DNA of 64,000 bases from Thermodesulforhabdus norvegica (GTDB taxonomy: Bacteria; Desulfobacterota; Syntrophobacteria; Syntrophobacterales; Thermodesulforhabdaceae). The notes beneath the pieces were generated by a model. It worked only from the letters and a program-made list of their open reading frames with translations, ran no database searches and was not told the DNA's origin. Within the stretch, counting starts at the first letter, position 1, and each line of letters opens with the position of its first letter. The DNA lies in the NCBI RefSeq assembly GCF_900114975.1, contig NZ_FOUU01000001.1, positions 434,001-498,000 on the forward strand, given 5' to 3'. A program made the translations under genes and the position numbers. Shown here piece after piece: positions 46,278 to 54,743 of the stretch.

Positions 46278-47686
46278 GGCTTACTCCCTTTTGGCTTACC
46301 GGCTTTTTTCGCCGACTCGACGAAATACTTCGCCATCAAAGGATTACTTCCCCAGTGCAGATGTACATAGCTTGCCAGAACGGTCCCCAGAGAATAGCCT
46401 TCACGAGAATTGTCTTCACTTCGGGACAAGGTTATTTCGTACACCCTGTTAACCTGACCTGAGAAATTATCATCGCAAATTTCGGAATAGTGAAATTCGT
46501 GACCCCTTACGACACTTCCGCGAGGCCCCAGAATGCAATCACTCAGGAACTTTACCTCCACATATCCCAGAGCCCGCCGTCTGGGAAGCATCCTGACACC
46601 AAAAGGCAGAATACCGGCCATCGGCCATAGAGTTCCATCAAGCCTCCGAATGAAGCGACTCAAAACCATAAGCCCACCGCATTCAGCATAAACGGGAGCG
46701 CCTCGCTCCACACACCCCTTCAGGCTGTTAAAAAAACCGGTGTTACCCGAAAGCTTATCAGCGTGAAGCTCCGGATATCCGCCTCCCATATAAACGGCGT
46801 CAACGTCATCGGGTATTACATCTCCATAAAGAGGTTTTATGAAAACGATCTCCGCCCCAAAGCGCTTCAGTAAATCCAGATTATCCTGATAATAAAAGCA
46901 AAATGCCGGATCCATGGGAACCGCTATTCTGACAGGCCCGTCCACCGCTGCCTCCAGCTGACAAGAGCAGGAAGGTCTCGAATCAGGCAACACCTCAACT
47001 CTGCTCTTTTCCAGAAGTAAATCCAGATCTATATGGCGTGAAACGAGCTCCGAGGCTCTTTTAATCCAGCCTTCGTCAACAGGAGATTCCTGGGCGGTTA
47101 CAAGCCCCAGATGCCTTTCCGGAAGACACAGGGCTTCCCGATAGGGTATCCACCCCAGAATCGGCAAATTCGGCAGTGCCGTTTCCAGAGCTTCCCTCAG
47201 ATACCGGAAATGACGGTCGCCGGCCACACGATTCAGAATACACCCTGCCCATCGAACATCGGGATCGAAATTCAGATATCCCGAAACAAGCGCGGCAACA
47301 CTCCTGGCCATGCTCCGGGCATCAACCACGAGAACAACAGGAAGATTCAGCCACTTGGCCATCTCTGCCGTGCTGCCCGCCTCCCCGCGACCACTGTGGC
47401 CGTCATAAAGACCCATAACCCCTTCCACAACGGCCACATCTGCGTCCAGAGTGTTAAGGTAAAACAGAGAGCGGTTATAATCCCGGCTTAGCATCCATCC
47501 GTCAAGGTTTCTGGAAGCCCTGCCGGTTACGAGTGAATGAAGGCCCGGATCTATAAAATCCGGGCCCACCTTGAAAGGCTGGACACGGAAACCCCGTTCA
47601 TAGAGATGGGCCATTAAGGCCAGAGTCAGCGTGGTTTTTCCGACGCCACTGTGAGTACCTGCAATTACAAAGGCATGTTTCAGCAT
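46274..47686 (-). CDS. cbiA: cobyrinate a,c-diamide synthase CbiA/CobB
   Basis: 470 residues. Amidates the a and c carboxylates of cobyrinate. P-loop AGTHSGVGKTTLTLALM, KVGPDFIDPGLHSLVTGR, and an amidotransferase half with the nucleophile in VYAECGGLMVLSRF and the substrate motif ALGYVEVKF. It starts seven bases after the sixA stop and overlaps cbiP by four bases. Confidence 0.96.
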   Translation of the reverse strand: MLKHAFVIAGTHSGVGKTTLTLALMAHLYERGFRVQPFKVGPDFIDPGLHSLVTGRASRNLDGWMLSRDYNRSLFYLNTLDADVAVVEGVMGLYDGHSGRGEAGSTAEMAKWLNLPVVLVVDARSMARSVAALVSGYLNFDPDVRWAGCILNRVAGDRHFRYLREALETALPNLPILGWIPYREALCLPERHLGLVTAQESPVDEGWIKRASELVSRHIDLDLLLEKSRVEVLPDSRPSCSCQLEAAVDGPVRIAVPMDPAFCFYYQDNLDLLKRFGAEIVFIKPLYGDVIPDDVDAVYMGGGYPELHADKLSGNTGFFNSLKGCVERGAPVYAECGGLMVLSRFIRRLDGTLWPMAGILPFGVRMLPRRRALGYVEVKFLSDCILGPRGSVVRGHEFHYSEICDDNFSGQVNRVYEITLSRSEDNSREGYSLGTVLASYVHLHWGSNPLMAKYFVESAKKAGKPKGSKP

Positions 47687-47693
47687 AATCGCT

Positions 47694-48188
47694 CTAATCT
47701 TTCATGAGTTCAAACTGTTCCGGTCGGATATACCACAACACCCTGCCCGTACCAAAGGCAATCCCCTCAGATTCAATGCAAAGCACACCGGCATTTACAA
47801 AGGCAACCGTATTGGATCCCCCGATGAGGGCATCGGCAAGATATTGAAGTCCAGGCATATGCCCGGCAATGAGAATGCTTTGTGCCGGCTTGCTATATTC
47901 TTTCAAGAATTTTGATATCTCCTCCGGGCTCCCGGAAGGCCTGAAGACGTCGCTCTTCACAACCTGCTCATTCGGAAAGTTCAGGATACTGGCAATCAAC
48001 TCGGCAGTTTGAATCGATCTTTTTTTCGTGCTCGAAAAAATCGCATGAGGCTTAATACCCAGAAGTTTAAGACCTCTGGCGGCCGCCCCTACTTCTTTTA
48101 TCCCTTCGGAAGAAAGGCTTCTTTCGGGATCAACATCTTCCGGCAGTGCCCTTCCGTGTTGTACGAGATACCAGAGCACACAAATCAC
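47694..48188 (-). CDS. sixA: SixA-like histidine phosphatase
   Basis: 164 residues. A phosphoglycerate-mutase-fold phosphatase; E. coli SixA removes phosphate from phosphohistidine. The N-terminal active site reads LVQHGRALPED, with Gln in place of the usual Arg of RHG; the second motif is LIAGHMPGLQYLADAL. It precedes cbiA by seven bases, so an alternative is CobC-like alpha-ribazole phosphatase, from the same fold. The motif after the first histidine fits SixA better. Confidence 0.78.
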   Translation of the reverse strand: MICVLWYLVQHGRALPEDVDPERSLSSEGIKEVGAAARGLKLLGIKPHAIFSSTKKRSIQTAELIASILNFPNEQVVKSDVFRPSGSPEEISKFLKEYSKPAQSILIAGHMPGLQYLADALIGGSNTVAFVNAGVLCIESEGIAFGTGRVLWYIRPEQFELMKD

Positions 48189-48328
48189 CTCCTTTCGTAT
48201 TTTGGTCTTTTTAGTTTACTCTTTCGATACCTCAGGAACAATGGCGTGACGATCTCTCTTAACAAACATAACGGGGCATTAAAAACCCTTCCAGGAAAAG
48301 TCTCAGCAGGACTTAGCTCGAAAAAGGA

Positions 48329-49759
48329 TTATCCGATCATGACCTTCTCTTCTGCGTAACTGTAGGAAACAGACCTTGCCTGTACCGCCATCGCAACCGT
48401 AAGAGGGCCCACACGGCCGATAAACATGAGCAACACAATGACCAGCTTCCCAGGCCCGGACAGAGTCGGAGTTACTCCCATACTCAATCCCACAGTTCCG
48501 AACGCAGAAATTACTTCAAAAAGGTACTCCATAAAGTAACCTTCCGTTTCGTGATAGGGCTTGTACCCCAGCTCCGTTACGAGCAACAAAACCGTGCCCA
48601 TAACGACAATCCAAACCCCTACAACAAAAACCACAAGAGCTCTGTTTACCGAGTCATTGCTTACAGTTCGTTTAAACAAAAAAGGCTGTTCAAAGCCTCG
48701 AAAACGACTCCATCCCAGAGCAAGGAGAACCATAAAACTGGTGGTCTTAATGCCACCCCCCGTAGAACCCGGCGAAGCGCCGATGAACATAAAAATCATA
48801 GTAACAAAGATGCTGATGTTATTCATGGAAGCAAAATCCAGAGTGTTGAAACCTGCGGTTCTCGTCGTCACAGATTGAAAGAGGGATGAAAGAAGCCGCT
48901 CGGAAAGCCTAAACCCTTTCATCGTTACGTGCCATTCACTTACGAGGAAAAGCAACGCTCCGATCACGATCAGTGCGGCCGTTGAGGTCGTCACAACCTT
49001 CGTGTGCAGGGACAGCATATTCCAGAATCTGCGAAGGTCTCTGGCTTTTCTCAGGGTTGCATATATTTCGTGCATTACCAGAAAACCGAGCCCTCCCATC
49101 ACGATAAGGCCGCACATGGTAAAATTCACAAGGGCATCGCCACGAAAGCGCATCATGGAATCGGGAAAAAGGCTAAAACCCGCATTGCAGAAGGCAGAAA
49201 TCGAGTGGAAAATAGCCTGATAGAGAGCCGATATCCAGGACGGAGAAGTCTTTACGAATCTTAAAAAAAGCAACAGGGCCCCGACAAATTCAAAAAGCAC
49301 CGTAAAGATAACAATTCTTTTAACCAGTGATGTGAAATCGGATCGAGGGCTATAGGTAAAGATATCCTGAAGAACAAAACGGGATCGGAAGGAAATGCTC
49401 CTTCCTAAAAAGAGCATGAGGCCTGTTGAAAAGGTCATTATACCCAGCCCACCTACCTGGATCAGGGTAAGGATGACCAGTTGCCCCCATATTGTCAGAT
49501 CGGTTCCTATGTTCATTATCGTAAGCCCCGTCACGCAGGATGCCGAGGTTGCCATAAAAAGCGCATCAATAAAGCTCAATTTTCCTTGCCCGCAAATCAT
49601 GAGAAGGATTGCTCCGGTAAGTATTAAGGCGGAAAAAGCCATTAACGGAAGAGACCAGGGGGTGAAAAGAGACCGCATAATTCGGGGTAACCGATCCCCA
49701 ATAAGTTCAATCAAGTCTCCATCCTCCGGCTGTAACCATGAATTATGTGGCTCTTGCAT
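48329..49759 (-). CDS. TrkH/KtrB-type potassium uptake channel subunit
   Basis: 476 residues with about ten membrane segments. Four pore loops with the K+ filter glycines are visible in order: SASCVTGLTIM, SAFCNAGFSLF, GASPGSTGGGIKTT and SAFGTVGLSMG. Length and start fit KtrB/TrkH. A regulatory TrkA/KtrA subunit, needed for gating, is not next to it. It follows bioD by 35 bases on the same strand and may share the bio transcript. Confidence 0.92.
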   Translation of the reverse strand: MQEPHNSWLQPEDGDLIELIGDRLPRIMRSLFTPWSLPLMAFSALILTGAILLMICGQGKLSFIDALFMATSASCVTGLTIMNIGTDLTIWGQLVILTLIQVGGLGIMTFSTGLMLFLGRSISFRSRFVLQDIFTYSPRSDFTSLVKRIVIFTVLFEFVGALLLFLRFVKTSPSWISALYQAIFHSISAFCNAGFSLFPDSMMRFRGDALVNFTMCGLIVMGGLGFLVMHEIYATLRKARDLRRFWNMLSLHTKVVTTSTAALIVIGALLFLVSEWHVTMKGFRLSERLLSSLFQSVTTRTAGFNTLDFASMNNISIFVTMIFMFIGASPGSTGGGIKTTSFMVLLALGWSRFRGFEQPFLFKRTVSNDSVNRALVVFVVGVWIVVMGTVLLLVTELGYKPYHETEGYFMEYLFEVISAFGTVGLSMGVTPTLSGPGKLVIVLLMFIGRVGPLTVAMAVQARSVSYSYAEEKVMIG

Positions 49760-49794
49760 AATAGCGAGGGCAGGTCATGTCAAGCGCAGGCAGT

Positions 49795-50418
49795 CTAAAG
49801 AAGTGACATCTCTTTTCTAAGACCTCGAAGTACATTCACGGTAACCCTGGGCACAGGCTCTATCTCACCGATTACCCTGACATTCCCGTAATATTCAATG
49901 GCCTCACGGTTATGCTTATTCCTGGGTCCGTTAAGTATTACTCCCAGGACTTCCACACCCGAGTTACGCAGTGCCGATATCGTAAGAAGAGTATGATTGA
50001 TGGTCCCCAGGGTGCTCCTTGCAACTACCAGAACAGGAAATCCTAAATAGAGCATCAGATCCAGCATAAATTTATCTTCATTTATCGGGACCATAACCCC
50101 ACCCGCTCCTTCAACAACCAGCTTACGGGAAGGCAGTGCGGGTAGCCTGATGTTCGACAGATCTATCCTTCTTTTTTCCTGCATCGAGGCCAGATGAGGC
50201 GATACGGGATCTTTAAAACAATAGACCTCGGGTATAAAACGATAATCCGGAAGGCCTGTAACCCGCCGTATCCATTCCCGATCGGTGCCCTCAGCACTTC
50301 CGGTCTGGATGGGCTTCCAATAACAGGTATCTTCAAAAGAGATCATGAGAAGGGCACAAACGAAAGTCTTTCCCACTCCCGTATCGGTACCCGTAACAAA
50401 AATACCATCAGGCATCAT
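49795..50418 (-). CDS. bioD: dethiobiotin synthetase
   Basis: 207 residues from the ATG at 50418, one base after the bioF stop (a frame opening at 50445 lies inside bioF). Closes the ureido ring of biotin with CO2 and ATP. P-loop FVTGTDTGVGKTFVCALLM, KPIQTGSAEGTD, and VVEGAGGVMVPIN are diagnostic. Third gene of the bioAFD operon. Confidence 0.95.
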   Translation of the reverse strand: MMPDGIFVTGTDTGVGKTFVCALLMISFEDTCYWKPIQTGSAEGTDREWIRRVTGLPDYRFIPEVYCFKDPVSPHLASMQEKRRIDLSNIRLPALPSRKLVVEGAGGVMVPINEDKFMLDLMLYLGFPVLVVARSTLGTINHTLLTISALRNSGVEVLGVILNGPRNKHNREAIEYYGNVRVIGEIEPVPRVTVNVLRGLRKEMSLL

Positions 50419-50419
50419 T

Positions 50420-51580
50420 TCAGGTCTTCCTTTTCCAGTCATCAAGGGCTTCCAGCAGGACTTCCAGATCCTGTAGAGTGTGACATGAGCTCAGAGAAAT
50501 CCTGATCCTGCTTGTCCCATCGGGCACCGTCGGCGGACGGAAGGCAAGAGCGAAGATACCCTTTTCCATCAAGTAGCCGGACAGATCAAGAGCCTCCTTA
50601 TCGTCACCCACTATAATCGGTACTATGTGAGTTGTAGAGGATCCCGTAGAAAAGCCCATGAAATTAAGTCGGTCTCTTAAAAACCGGGCTTTCTGCAGTA
50701 AACCTTCCCGCTCACTTCCCATTGCGGGAAGAAGGTCCAGTGCAGCATCTACGGCTCCTATAATCGCCGGCGACAGGCCCGTGGAATATATGAACCCCCC
50801 GCAGCAGTTAACGAGATAATGTGCCATCTTTCTGGAACAAGCCACATAGGCCCCGCTTGCACCAAGAGCCTTGCTGAAGGTTCCCATAATCACATCCACC
50901 GGGAGACCGGTGCAAAGCCCCATTCCCTCAGGCCCCATAACCCCTGTTGCATGAGCCTCATCGACAACGAGTAAAGCCGAATACTTCATCGCAAGCTCCA
51001 CTAGCAAAGGTACATCTGCGGTGTCTCCGTCCATTGAAAATACGCTCTCGGTAACAATGATCACCCTGGAATATTTACCAGAAGCCTTTTCTAACAGCGC
51101 CCTTAGAGCCTTGTAATCATTATGAGGAGACACCCATACAGTGCAACGGGCAAGCCTTGCTCCCATAACTATGCTGGCGTGATTCAGCCGATCCGAAATT
51201 ATAAGCGATTCCCGATCCGCAAGAGCTGAGAAAAGGCTTACATTAGCCTGAAAACCCGAAGGAAAAAGAAGGGCACATTCGGTACCTTTCATCGAGGCGA
51301 TTTTTCTGGCCAGTGCTTCTGTGCACGATAAATTTCCGCACACGAGAGGTGACGCTGTTGCTCCGGTACCATAACGCGCGATGAACTCAACCGCTCTCTT
51401 TTTTACCATCGGATGCTTCGAAAGGCCCAGGTAGTCGTTTGATGCAAAAGACAGCATTTTCCTGCCGTTGATCTCTATTTCTCTGGGCGAAATAACATTA
51501 ACAACTCCAAGCCGCCGTAATCGACTCAATTTTCTTCGTCTTTCGAGCTCCTCGTCTATGAACCGCCATTCCACATTCAT
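50420..51580 (-). CDS. bioF: 8-amino-7-oxononanoate synthase
   Basis: 386 residues from the ATG at 51580, overlapping the bioA stop by one base. PLP enzyme joining pimeloyl thioester and alanine. The PLP lysine lies in GTFSKALGASGAYVAC; other landmarks are FASNDYLGLSKHP, GTGATASPLVCGN and VVDEAHATGVMGPEG. No bioB, bioC or bioH is seen in the window, so the pimeloyl source is elsewhere. Confidence 0.95.
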   Translation of the reverse strand: MNVEWRFIDEELERRRKLSRLRRLGVVNVISPREIEINGRKMLSFASNDYLGLSKHPMVKKRAVEFIARYGTGATASPLVCGNLSCTEALARKIASMKGTECALLFPSGFQANVSLFSALADRESLIISDRLNHASIVMGARLARCTVWVSPHNDYKALRALLEKASGKYSRVIIVTESVFSMDGDTADVPLLVELAMKYSALLVVDEAHATGVMGPEGMGLCTGLPVDVIMGTFSKALGASGAYVACSRKMAHYLVNCCGGFIYSTGLSPAIIGAVDAALDLLPAMGSEREGLLQKARFLRDRLNFMGFSTGSSTTHIVPIIVGDDKEALDLSGYLMEKGIFALAFRPPTVPDGTSRIRISLSSCHTLQDLEVLLEALDDWKRKT

Positions 51581-52887
51581 CAGTACGTTCTCCCCCACAT
51601 ATCCACGACTTCACAAAGGGCCTCACAGAGAATGACCAGATCTTCCTTTCCTATTACGTAAGGGGGCATAACATAAATCAGCCGGTCAAAAGGCCTAATC
51701 CACACACCTCGTTCCACAAAAAGCTTTTGCAAAAGGGCCACATCCACGGGCCTCTTGGTTTCCACGACACCGATTGCACCCAAGACCCTCACATCTTCCA
51801 CAACGGGCATACCCCTGCAGGGCTCCAACCCATCTCTCAAAACCGACTCAATCACTTTCACCCGTTCACGCCATGGATACGACATAAGCAGACGGATGCT
51901 TGCGGCACCAACGGCACAGGCCAGAGGATTGCCCATAAAAGTGGGACCGTGGGCAAATATTCCCGGATCGCCACCTCCGATTACCTCGGCAACATCATCC
52001 GTGGTTAGAACGGCGGCAAGCGACATCATGCCTCCCGTAAGAGCCTTTCCCACGCACATGATGTCCGGCGTGATACCGGCATATTCACAGGCGAACATTT
52101 TTCCCGTACGGCCAAAACCCGTAGCAATTTCGTCGGCTATGAAAAGCACACCAAACTGTTTAGATAGCTCATAGGCCCGTCGGACAAAGAGAGGATGATA
52201 AAACCTCATGCCCCCGGCTCCCTGTACCACCGGCTCCATGATAACGGCCGCAATTTCGTCAACATGTTCGGAAAGCAACTTCATCAAATCGCTGATATCG
52301 TCTTCCTGCCACTCTTGATCAAATGTACAGGAAGGTTCGGGAGCAAATAGATTTTGCGTAAGAAATCCGGCAAAAAGCCGATGCATGCCGTTTACCGGGT
52401 CGCAGACACTCATAGCCCCGAAGGTATCACCGTGGTAGCCTTTTCTTACGGTAAGAAATTTTTTCTTGCCAGCCTTCCCCAAAGCGTGCCAGTACTGAAG
52501 CGCCATTTTCATGGCAACTTCAACGGCAACAGAGCCCGAATCGCAATAAAAAATCTTTGTCAACCCATCTGGGGCAATTTCCAACAGCAATTTTCCCAGT
52601 TCAACGGCGGGTGGATGGGTAAGCCCGCCAAACATTACATGGGCCATCCGCTCTATCTGTTCCCTTGCAGCCTTTATGAGTTCAGGATGGCTATAGCCGT
52701 GAATCACACACCACCAGGAACTCATACCGTCAATGAGCTCCCGTCCATCGGCAAGTACTATCCTGACACCTTTAGCCCTAACCGCCGGGTATACGGGCAA
52801 AGGGTCTACAGGCGATGTATAGGGATGCCAAAGATGAATCCGGTCAAATTCCAACATCTCGCGTATTGTTTCGCCAGCACTCTTCAT
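51580..52887 (-). CDS. bioA: adenosylmethionine-8-amino-7-oxononanoate aminotransferase
   Basis: 435 residues. Class III aminotransferase that uses S-adenosylmethionine as amino donor to make 7,8-diaminononanoate. Landmarks: [10 protein letters not shown] near the start, [34 protein letters not shown] and the PLP lysine in [11 protein letters not shown]. First gene of the operon, with a BirA operator just upstream. Confidence 0.96.
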   Translation of the reverse strand: MKSAGETIREMLEFDRIHLWHPYTSPVDPLPVYPAVRAKGVRIVLADGRELIDGMSSWWCVIHGYSHPELIKAAREQIERMAHVMFGGLTHPPAVELGKLLLEIAPDGLTKIFYCDSGSVAVEVAMKMALQYWHALGKAGKKKFLTVRKGYHGDTFGAMSVCDPVNGMHRLFAGFLTQNLFAPEPSCTFDQEWQEDDISDLMKLLSEHVDEIAAVIMEPVVQGAGGMRFYHPLFVRRAYELSKQFGVLFIADEIATGFGRTGKMFACEYAGITPDIMCVGKALTGGMMSLAAVLTTDDVAEVIGGGDPGIFAHGPTFMGNPLACAVGAASIRLLMSYPWRERVKVIESVLRDGLEPCRGMPVVEDVRVLGAIGVVETKRPVDVALLQKLFVERGVWIRPFDRLIYVMPPYVIGKEDLVILCEALCEVVDMWGRTY

Positions 52888-52900
52888 GATGTTTCCCCTT

Positions 52901-52930
52901 TGTCAACCACTCACAGCAAGATGGTTAACA
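52901..52930 (-). promoter_or_regulatory. BirA (biotin repressor) operator of bioAFD
   Basis: On the minus strand the arms TGTTAACC and GGTTGACA are separated by 14 bases, matching the biotin-operator consensus TGTNAACC-N14-16-GGTTNACA with one mismatch in symmetry. It lies 13 bases before the bioA start. A TTGACA -35 at 52951-52946 would put its -10 on the first arm, so bound BirA would block the promoter. Confidence 0.85.
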
Positions 52931-53265
52931 TCACTCGGCTCTTTTTGTCAATTCCCAAAGACTCGCCACTTCAAGGGTTTTACATCCCTGCTCGTAACTG
53001 GTTACACTTTTTCAGCTCTAAGAGGGGATCAAGGATAAGGCAAAAACGGCAGGTGAAACTCTGGTATTACAGCTTGAGGGATAAACAAAGCTTATAACAA
53101 AATCACCTGTAAACTGTGCGTTTTCAGCTACCATCTTCGGAGCCCAAAACCCTTGCGCGTTGATCATCGCAAGCAGAGAAATGTCCTCTTTCTTTTGGGT
53201 TGTCACCGTGGTATGAAAGTGGTTAAAAGTATTTTACAAATCGGAATTCGAAGGAGATATGGCTT
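52931..53265. other. divergent intergenic region, bioA / coiled-coil gene
   Basis: Holds the bio -35 (52946-52951) and, further right, the start region of the coiled-coil gene with a ribosome site GAAGGAGAT just before 53266. A 62-codon minus-strand frame at 53018-53206 has no recognisable features. I see nothing else. Confidence 0.5.
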
Positions 53266-54174
53266 ATGCCTGTGAGTGTATCCTTCATAAAAAGGCTAGA
53301 ATCGCTGGATCCGCAGCTCCGAAGCATTTTAATAGCGATGCTTGAGGAAATCGAGCGTCAGAGGGAGGAATCTGTAACAAAGAAGGAATTCAACGAATTA
53401 AAAGGCATCGTAAAAGAGCTCGCAGAAGCACAAAAACAAACCGATCTTAGACTGAACTCACTGGCTCAGAAGGTTGAAGAACTCGCTGAAGCCCAGAAAA
53501 GAACTGAAGCCAGGGTTGAAGAGCTCGCAGAAGCACAAAAACAAACCGATCTTAGACTGAACTCACTGGCTCAGAAGGTTGAAGAGCTCGCTGAAGCTCA
53601 GAAAAGAACCGAGGCCAGAGTCGAAGAGCTCGCCGAAGCTCAGAAAAGAACCGAAGCAAGAGTTGAAGAGCTGGCGGAAGCCCAGAAAAGAACTGAGGCC
53701 AGGGTTGAAGAATTGGCCGCAGCTCAGAAGAAAACCGAAGAGGAGATAAGAATCCTGGTAAAGCGGATGGACGCTTTCGAGGAGAGATTGGAAGGCATAT
53801 CTCACAGCGTTGGATACAGTCTTGAGAACAGGGTATATGGAAAGCTTCCCGGGCTTCTTAAAGACAGGTACGGTATAGAGATCGAGGGGCGGCTTGTAAG
53901 AAAATACTTACCCGTTGACGGTAAGGACATTCAGGTGAACATTTACGGTTACGGTAAAAGAGACGGGCAACGACTCCTTCTGCTCGGCGAGTGTAAGGTA
54001 AGGCCTTCGAAAAACGAGATCAGAAGGTTTAAGAAATATGCCGAAAAGATTGGGGCTTTAGAAGAAGCCGAAGTGTTCCTGCTCGTTGTTGCTCACGACT
54101 TTCCACCTGCTATAGAAAGGTTTTTGCAAGACGAGAACATACCCTACATCTGGTCTTATGAACTGGAGGAATAA
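53266..54174 (+). CDS. coiled-coil protein with PD-(D/E)XK-like C-terminal domain (DUF3782-like)
   Basis: 302 residues. Residues 49-160 are a long coiled coil made of 14- and 21-residue repeats (unit VEELAEAQKRTEAR). The C-terminal 120 residues look like a restriction-endonuclease fold: LENRVYGKLPGLLKDRYGIE, then beta strands ending in LLLLGECKVRPSKNEIRRF, where the ExK of ECK plus an upstream Asp (DGKDIQVNI) fits a PD-(D/E)XK active site. Such proteins occur widely in thermophilic and other bacteria with no known role. A nuclease function is inferred, not shown. AAGGAGAT precedes the start. It stands alone between the bio and leu units. Confidence 0.72.
   Translation: MPVSVSFIKRLESLDPQLRSILIAMLEEIERQREESVTKKEFNELKGIVKELAEAQKQTDLRLNSLAQKVEELAEAQKRTEARVEELAEAQKQTDLRLNSLAQKVEELAEAQKRTEARVEELAEAQKRTEARVEELAEAQKRTEARVEELAAAQKKTEEEIRILVKRMDAFEERLEGISHSVGYSLENRVYGKLPGLLKDRYGIEIEGRLVRKYLPVDGKDIQVNIYGYGKRDGQRLLLLGECKVRPSKNEIRRFKKYAEKIGALEEAEVFLLVVAHDFPPAIERFLQDENIPYIWSYELEE
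53410..53745 (+). repeat. in-frame 42-bp tandem repeats with a 105-bp duplication
   Basis: Repeats inside the coiled-coil gene. The basic unit is 42 bp (14 residues), present about six times, with a 63-bp variant twice. The stretch from 53416 is repeated at 53521 (105 bp apart) with near-identity at DNA level over about 90 bases, including synonymous positions, so this copy is recent. Confidence 0.85.
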
Positions 54175-54404
54175 GGAAAAATTAGCCGGGATATATAAAT
54201 TTGTTCAAAATTCAAATGATACGGAACAGGGGAGCAGGGTATCTTGGATGGATCACTTCCAGTTAAGGCAGATCTTGCTGCAAAGTTTAAAACCGAGAAA
54301 TAGAGATAAACGCCGTTTTACCGCTGTGGAAAATGTTGACAGGCTTCTAAATATGGGGTTAAAGGTACTGTGGCTTTACGAGAAGGATGGTGAGGTAATC
54401 TGAT
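54175..54404. other. region between coiled-coil gene and leu leader
   Basis: No gene is firmly supported. A frame of 81 codons (54158-54403) overlaps the end of the preceding gene and has weak coding character near its end; it may be a relic. The stretch contains the probable leu promoter at 54336-54364 and the ribosome site of the leader peptide. Confidence 0.45.
54336..54364 (+). promoter_or_regulatory. possible promoter of the leu leader-leuA unit
   Basis: TTGACA at 54336-54341, a 17-base spacer, and TTAAAG at 54359-54364. Transcription would start near 54371, about 34 bases before the leader-peptide start. The -35 is perfect, the -10 poor. Confidence 0.45.
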
Positions 54405-54515
54405 ATGAGCTTAAACCCGCCAGCAATAAAGCGCACGCTATTACTTCTTCTTTTGCTTAGCACGGGCCCAGTTCGGGGACCCGATGGCTGTTGCGTGCGG
54501 TTGCCGGAAGGGTAA
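54405..54515 (+). CDS. leuL: leucine operon leader peptide
   Basis: A 36-residue open frame, too short for usual gene callers, with GAGGT about ten bases upstream. It has seven consecutive Leu codons of mixed type (CTA TTA CTT CTT CTT TTG CTT, 54438-54458) followed by STGPVRGPDG, closely resembling enterobacterial LeuL in layout (Leu run, then a Gly/Pro/Arg tail). A ribosome short of charged tRNA-Leu would stall at the run and cover 54463-54469, freeing the downstream strand to form an antiterminator. The 5' half of the peptide is probably without function of its own. Confidence 0.85.
   Translation: MSLNPPAIKRTLLLLLLLSTGPVRGPDGCCVRLPEG
54463..54488 (+). promoter_or_regulatory. leu attenuator: protector hairpin and antiterminator strand
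   Basis: CGGGCCC (54463-54469) can pair with GGG...CCCG (54475-54483) to form the 1:2 hairpin right after the Leu codons. CCCGATGGC (54480-54488) can instead pair with GCCATGGG (54540-54547), the left arm of the terminator, with one bulged G, forming the 2:3 antiterminator. These mutually exclusive pairings are what a classical amino-acid attenuator needs. Confidence 0.72.
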
Positions 54516-54532
54516 ATCGCACGACATACCGG

Positions 54533-54568
54533 AAAAAAGGCCATGGGTTCCCGCCCATGGCCTTTTTT
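54533..54568 (+). terminator. leu attenuator terminator
   Basis: A 9-bp perfect stem (GGCCATGGG 54539-54547 / CCCATGGCC 54554-54562), 6-base loop, flanked by six A and six T, so it is strong in the plus direction. It lies 23 bases after the leader-peptide stop and 138 bases before leuA. Its left arm pairs alternatively with the antiterminator strand. Confidence 0.92.
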
Positions 54569-54602
54569 ATTTCCTGAAAATTTGAAAAGGAGGAAAAGGA
54601 CT

Positions 54603-54743
54603 ATGGGGCTTGTTATCCAAGTGGATTTGTCTGAACGGTTTCAGGGAAACAACATTCACGGGTCCGGTCGGATAACATTTCTCGTAAAAACAGAGGAGAC
54701 AGGAAAATGGCCAGAAGAATTTATATATTCGATACCACACTGA
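54603..54743 (+). CDS. possible small ORF between attenuator and leuA
   Basis: 46 codons from the ATG at 54603, with a strong AAAAGGAGG ribosome site nine bases upstream. The beginning reads MGLVIQVDLSERF, rich in branched-chain residues. It overlaps the first 37 bases of leuA in another frame. I do not recognise it. It may be a second regulatory ORF that affects leuA initiation, or chance. Confidence 0.35.
   Translation: MGLVIQVDLSERFQGNNIHGSGRITFLVKTEETGKWPEEFIYSIPH

Noticed and set aside
53018-53206. 62-codon minus-strand ORF in the bioA upstream gap
   Set aside because: No motif, no clear ribosome site, and unlike any family I know; probably chance.
53410-53745. Regular repeats resembling a CRISPR array
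   Set aside because: Units are in-frame coding repeats with no unique spacers between them; they build a coiled coil.
54158-54403. 81-codon ORF after the coiled-coil gene
   Set aside because: It starts inside the preceding gene, has no ribosome site of its own and no recognisable motif; kept only as a possible relic.
54175-54602. T-box leader upstream of leuA
   Set aside because: No T-box sequence (GGGTGGNACCGCG-like) is present; the seven-Leu leader peptide and terminator explain the region better.
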